Of a DNA stretch of 19,976 nucleotides, positions 19,817 through 19,976 are shown piece by piece. Within the stretch, counting starts at the first letter, position 1; every line of letters begins with the position of its first letter. This stretch comes from Candidatus Portnoyibacteriota bacterium (lineage in GTDB: Bacteria > Patescibacteriota > Minisyncoccia > Portnoybacterales > GWB1-42-6). Below the pieces are notes generated by a model. It searched no databases, was not told the origin of the DNA, and was given only the letters and a program-made list of their open reading frames with translations. The position numbers were made by a program, and so were the translations under genes. The stretch is taken from NCBI GenBank assembly GCA_028717445.1, contig JAQUNU010000009.1:1-19976 (forward strand). The letters are read 5' to 3'.

Positions 19817-19976
19817 CCATCCTCCTAGCATGACAATTCCAAGCGCTACAAAAATTATCCCGGCTATTAAATGCAATAGGCGGATTTTTTCTTTGCGCCA
19901 GGCTTCGGCTTTTTCGGGCGGCAGGCCAGAGTACATGGCAAAAGTGATTATGACCATGGGTAGAATAAAAATCAGA
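19811..19976 (-). CDS. C-terminal part of a small membrane protein (5' end outside window)
   Basis: On the minus strand an open frame runs from the window edge to a TAA at 19813-19811, giving 54 residues. It has a hydrophobic start (LIFILPMVIITFAMYSGL), a charged linker (PPEKAEAWRKEKIRLLH) and a second TM helix (LIAGIIFVALGIVMLGGWL) at the very C-terminus. Helix-loop-helix with a basic linker suggests two membrane passes with the loop in the cytoplasm. The family is not recognised. It converges on def and overlaps it by 6 bp. Confidence 0.7.
   Translation of the reverse strand, partial: LIFILPMVIITFAMYSGLPPEKAEAWRKEKIRLLHLIAGIIFVALGIVMLGGWL

Noticed and set aside
1..19976. tRNA or rRNA genes
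   Set aside because: No cloverleaf with TTCRA-type loop and no rRNA-like sequence was recognised on either strand.

Overview
The window is a compact, moderately AT-rich bacterial chromosome segment. It most likely comes from a member of the Candidate Phyla Radiation (Patescibacteria, Parcubacteria-like). The basis is gene style, not a database match: minimal housekeeping enzymes (a ProRS without its editing insert, a short MetRS without a C-terminal tRNA-binding domain, a short RecO without zinc cysteines), the alpha2 type of GlyRS, single-TM proteins with large beta-rich ectodomains, and a GxxExxY-type PD-(D/E)XK gene. UGA is used as a stop (one gene ends in TGA), so the UGA=Gly code of Gracilibacteria/SR1 does not apply.

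Layout. 1-1920: tail of a membrane protein, a DUF167 (YggU-type) protein, a DUF378 membrane protein, a signal-peptide/TM protein and a 43-aa membrane microprotein with a near-perfect Shine-Dalgarno, separated by clear intrinsic terminators. 1945-5829: a membrane-anchored PsbP-like protein, then an ECF sigma factor and a membrane protein with anti-sigma-like topology, joined by a long hairpin whose loop can pair with the second gene's Shine-Dalgarno, then recO. 5825-7075 (minus): proS, convergent with recO and divergent from a DUF11-like ectodomain protein (7170-9068). 9144-12736: tgt, then glyRS and a NIF3-like metal protein, with a probable minus-strand small RNA between tgt and glyRS. 12786-15076: an M16 zinc peptidase and an AI-2E/PerM permease (operon). 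15134-15622 (minus): small membrane protein. 15665-19816: rsmI, metG, tatD, a small inverted-repeat cassette carrying a frameshifted GxxExxY gene, and def. The right edge holds the C-terminus of a minus-strand membrane protein.

Themes. Most recognisable genes serve translation (three aminoacyl-tRNA synthetases, tRNA-guanine transglycosylase, 16S rRNA 2'-O-methyltransferase, peptide deformylase). Several genes have a good sigma-70 promoter whose predicted start site falls on or beside the ATG, which points to leaderless mRNAs. Two divergent promoter pairs overlap at the -35 element.

Most unusual observations: (1) a palindromic repeat of about 65 nt inserted in the same reading frame inside both rsmI and metG, encoding the same 12-residue core; (2) a 470-bp cassette with inverted 11-bp-unit repeats around a GxxExxY nuclease-fold gene broken by a +1 frameshift; (3) a consensus minus-strand promoter driving a predicted ~100-nt structured RNA; (4) a predicted pseudoknot that would hide the ribosome binding site of the anti-sigma-like gene. 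All are sequence-reading inferences; no searches or folding programs were run.
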